In this document: one piece after another, positions 5,630 to 5,842 of the stretch
Numbering within the stretch: position 1 is the stretch's first letter
How the letters are laid out: every line of letters begins with the position of its first letter
Source of the DNA: an uncultured Ignavibacteriales bacterium
GTDB lineage: Bacteria; Bacteroidota; Ignavibacteria; Ignavibacteriales; Ignavibacteriaceae
Assembly: GCA_913053915.1 (NCBI GenBank)
Contig: CAJXGP010000155.1
Location: forward strand, 1 to 5,842
Length of the DNA: 5,842 nucleotides
Reading direction: 5' to 3'
Notes under the pieces: model-generated
Seen by the model: the letters and a program-made list of their open reading frames with translations, nothing else
Database searches by the model: none
Told to the model about the DNA's origin: nothing
Made by a program: the position numbers and the translations under genes

Positions 5630-5842
5630 TTAAACTGCTTTGACGATCTCCTGATCTTTATATTGTAATTGATACAGTTTATAATAAATACCTTTTTTAG
5701 CAAGAAGCTCCTGATGATTTCCCATTTCCCTGACTTCTCCCTTATGCATTAAAATAATATTATCGGCATTTTGGATTGTTGAAAGCCTATGTGCTATTAC
5801 AATGGCTGTACGTCCGACAAGTAATTTTTCTATCGCTTTTTG
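5630..5842 (-). CDS. ABC exporter (MsbA-like), C-terminal fragment of the ATPase domain
   Basis: Seventy residues of the C-terminal end of a nucleotide-binding domain are visible; the rest lies beyond the window. The piece opens [20 protein letters not shown], the standard stretch after the Walker B/D-loop, with the H-loop histidine (codon 5789-5791) in AHRLST. It continues through [12 protein letters not shown] and [20 protein letters not shown], typical of the fused-type exporters MsbA and BmrA. Known exporters of this type flip lipid A-core or drugs across the inner membrane using ATP. The stop (5630-5632) is 25 bp before fbp, suggesting one operon. Substrate cannot be read from this fragment; MsbA is possible given the LPS genes nearby, but they are in a separate transcription unit. 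Confidence 0.92.
   Translation of the reverse strand, partial: QKAIEKLLVGRTAIVIAHRLSTIQNADNIILMHKGEVREMGNHQELLAKKGIYYKLYQLQYKDQEIVKAV

Noticed and set aside
5605..5703. 33-residue N-terminal extension of fbp
   Set aside because: It overlaps the exporter's 3' end in another frame and has no family match, while MANIRF has a strong ribosome binding site and matches Fbp N-termini.

Overview
The window looks like ordinary chromosome from an AT-rich, Gram-negative bacterium that makes LPS. Lipid A/core genes (a family 9 glycosyltransferase, the Kdo transferase WaaA and an MsbA-like exporter tail) show an outer membrane. Two putative promoters have a TTG-N20-TAnnTTT layout, like the promoters of Bacteroidota, and one intergenic repeat resembles repeats common in that broad group. 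I therefore infer the Bacteroidota/Chlorobiota/Ignavibacteriota assemblage; this is inference and is not proven by any single gene.

Layout. At 2-787 (+) is the 3' part of a plant-type (Ntn) L-asparaginase/isoaspartyl peptidase, followed after 65 bp by a DinB-superfamily protein (853-1365, +). A short convergent gap with a perfect 16-bp palindrome (1381-1396) separates these from a minus-strand pair: a heptosyltransferase-like GT9 (2720-3715, TTG start) that overlaps waaA (1446-2723) by 4 bp. A 414-bp non-coding stretch (3721-4134) holds divergent putative promoters for the GT9-waaA pair and for a 90-residue protein of unknown function (4135-4407, +). The next convergent gap (4408-4560) is almost filled by a 133-bp inverted-repeat element with a nested hairpin. 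Last come class I fructose-1,6-bisphosphatase (4561-5604, -) and, 25 bp upstream of it, the C-terminal end of an ABC exporter (5630-5842, -) that runs off the window.

How the genes fit together. The GT9 and WaaA products both build the inner LPS core, and an MsbA-like exporter would flip lipid A-core, though the truncated exporter could carry another substrate. Fbp supplies hexose phosphate by gluconeogenesis, a plausible but indirect link to sugar-nucleotide supply. The asparaginase/DinB pair is a separate unit. I found no phage, defence, CRISPR, tRNA or rRNA features. The most unusual parts are the composite inverted-repeat element, the unidentified 90-residue gene and the empty stretch in front of it.
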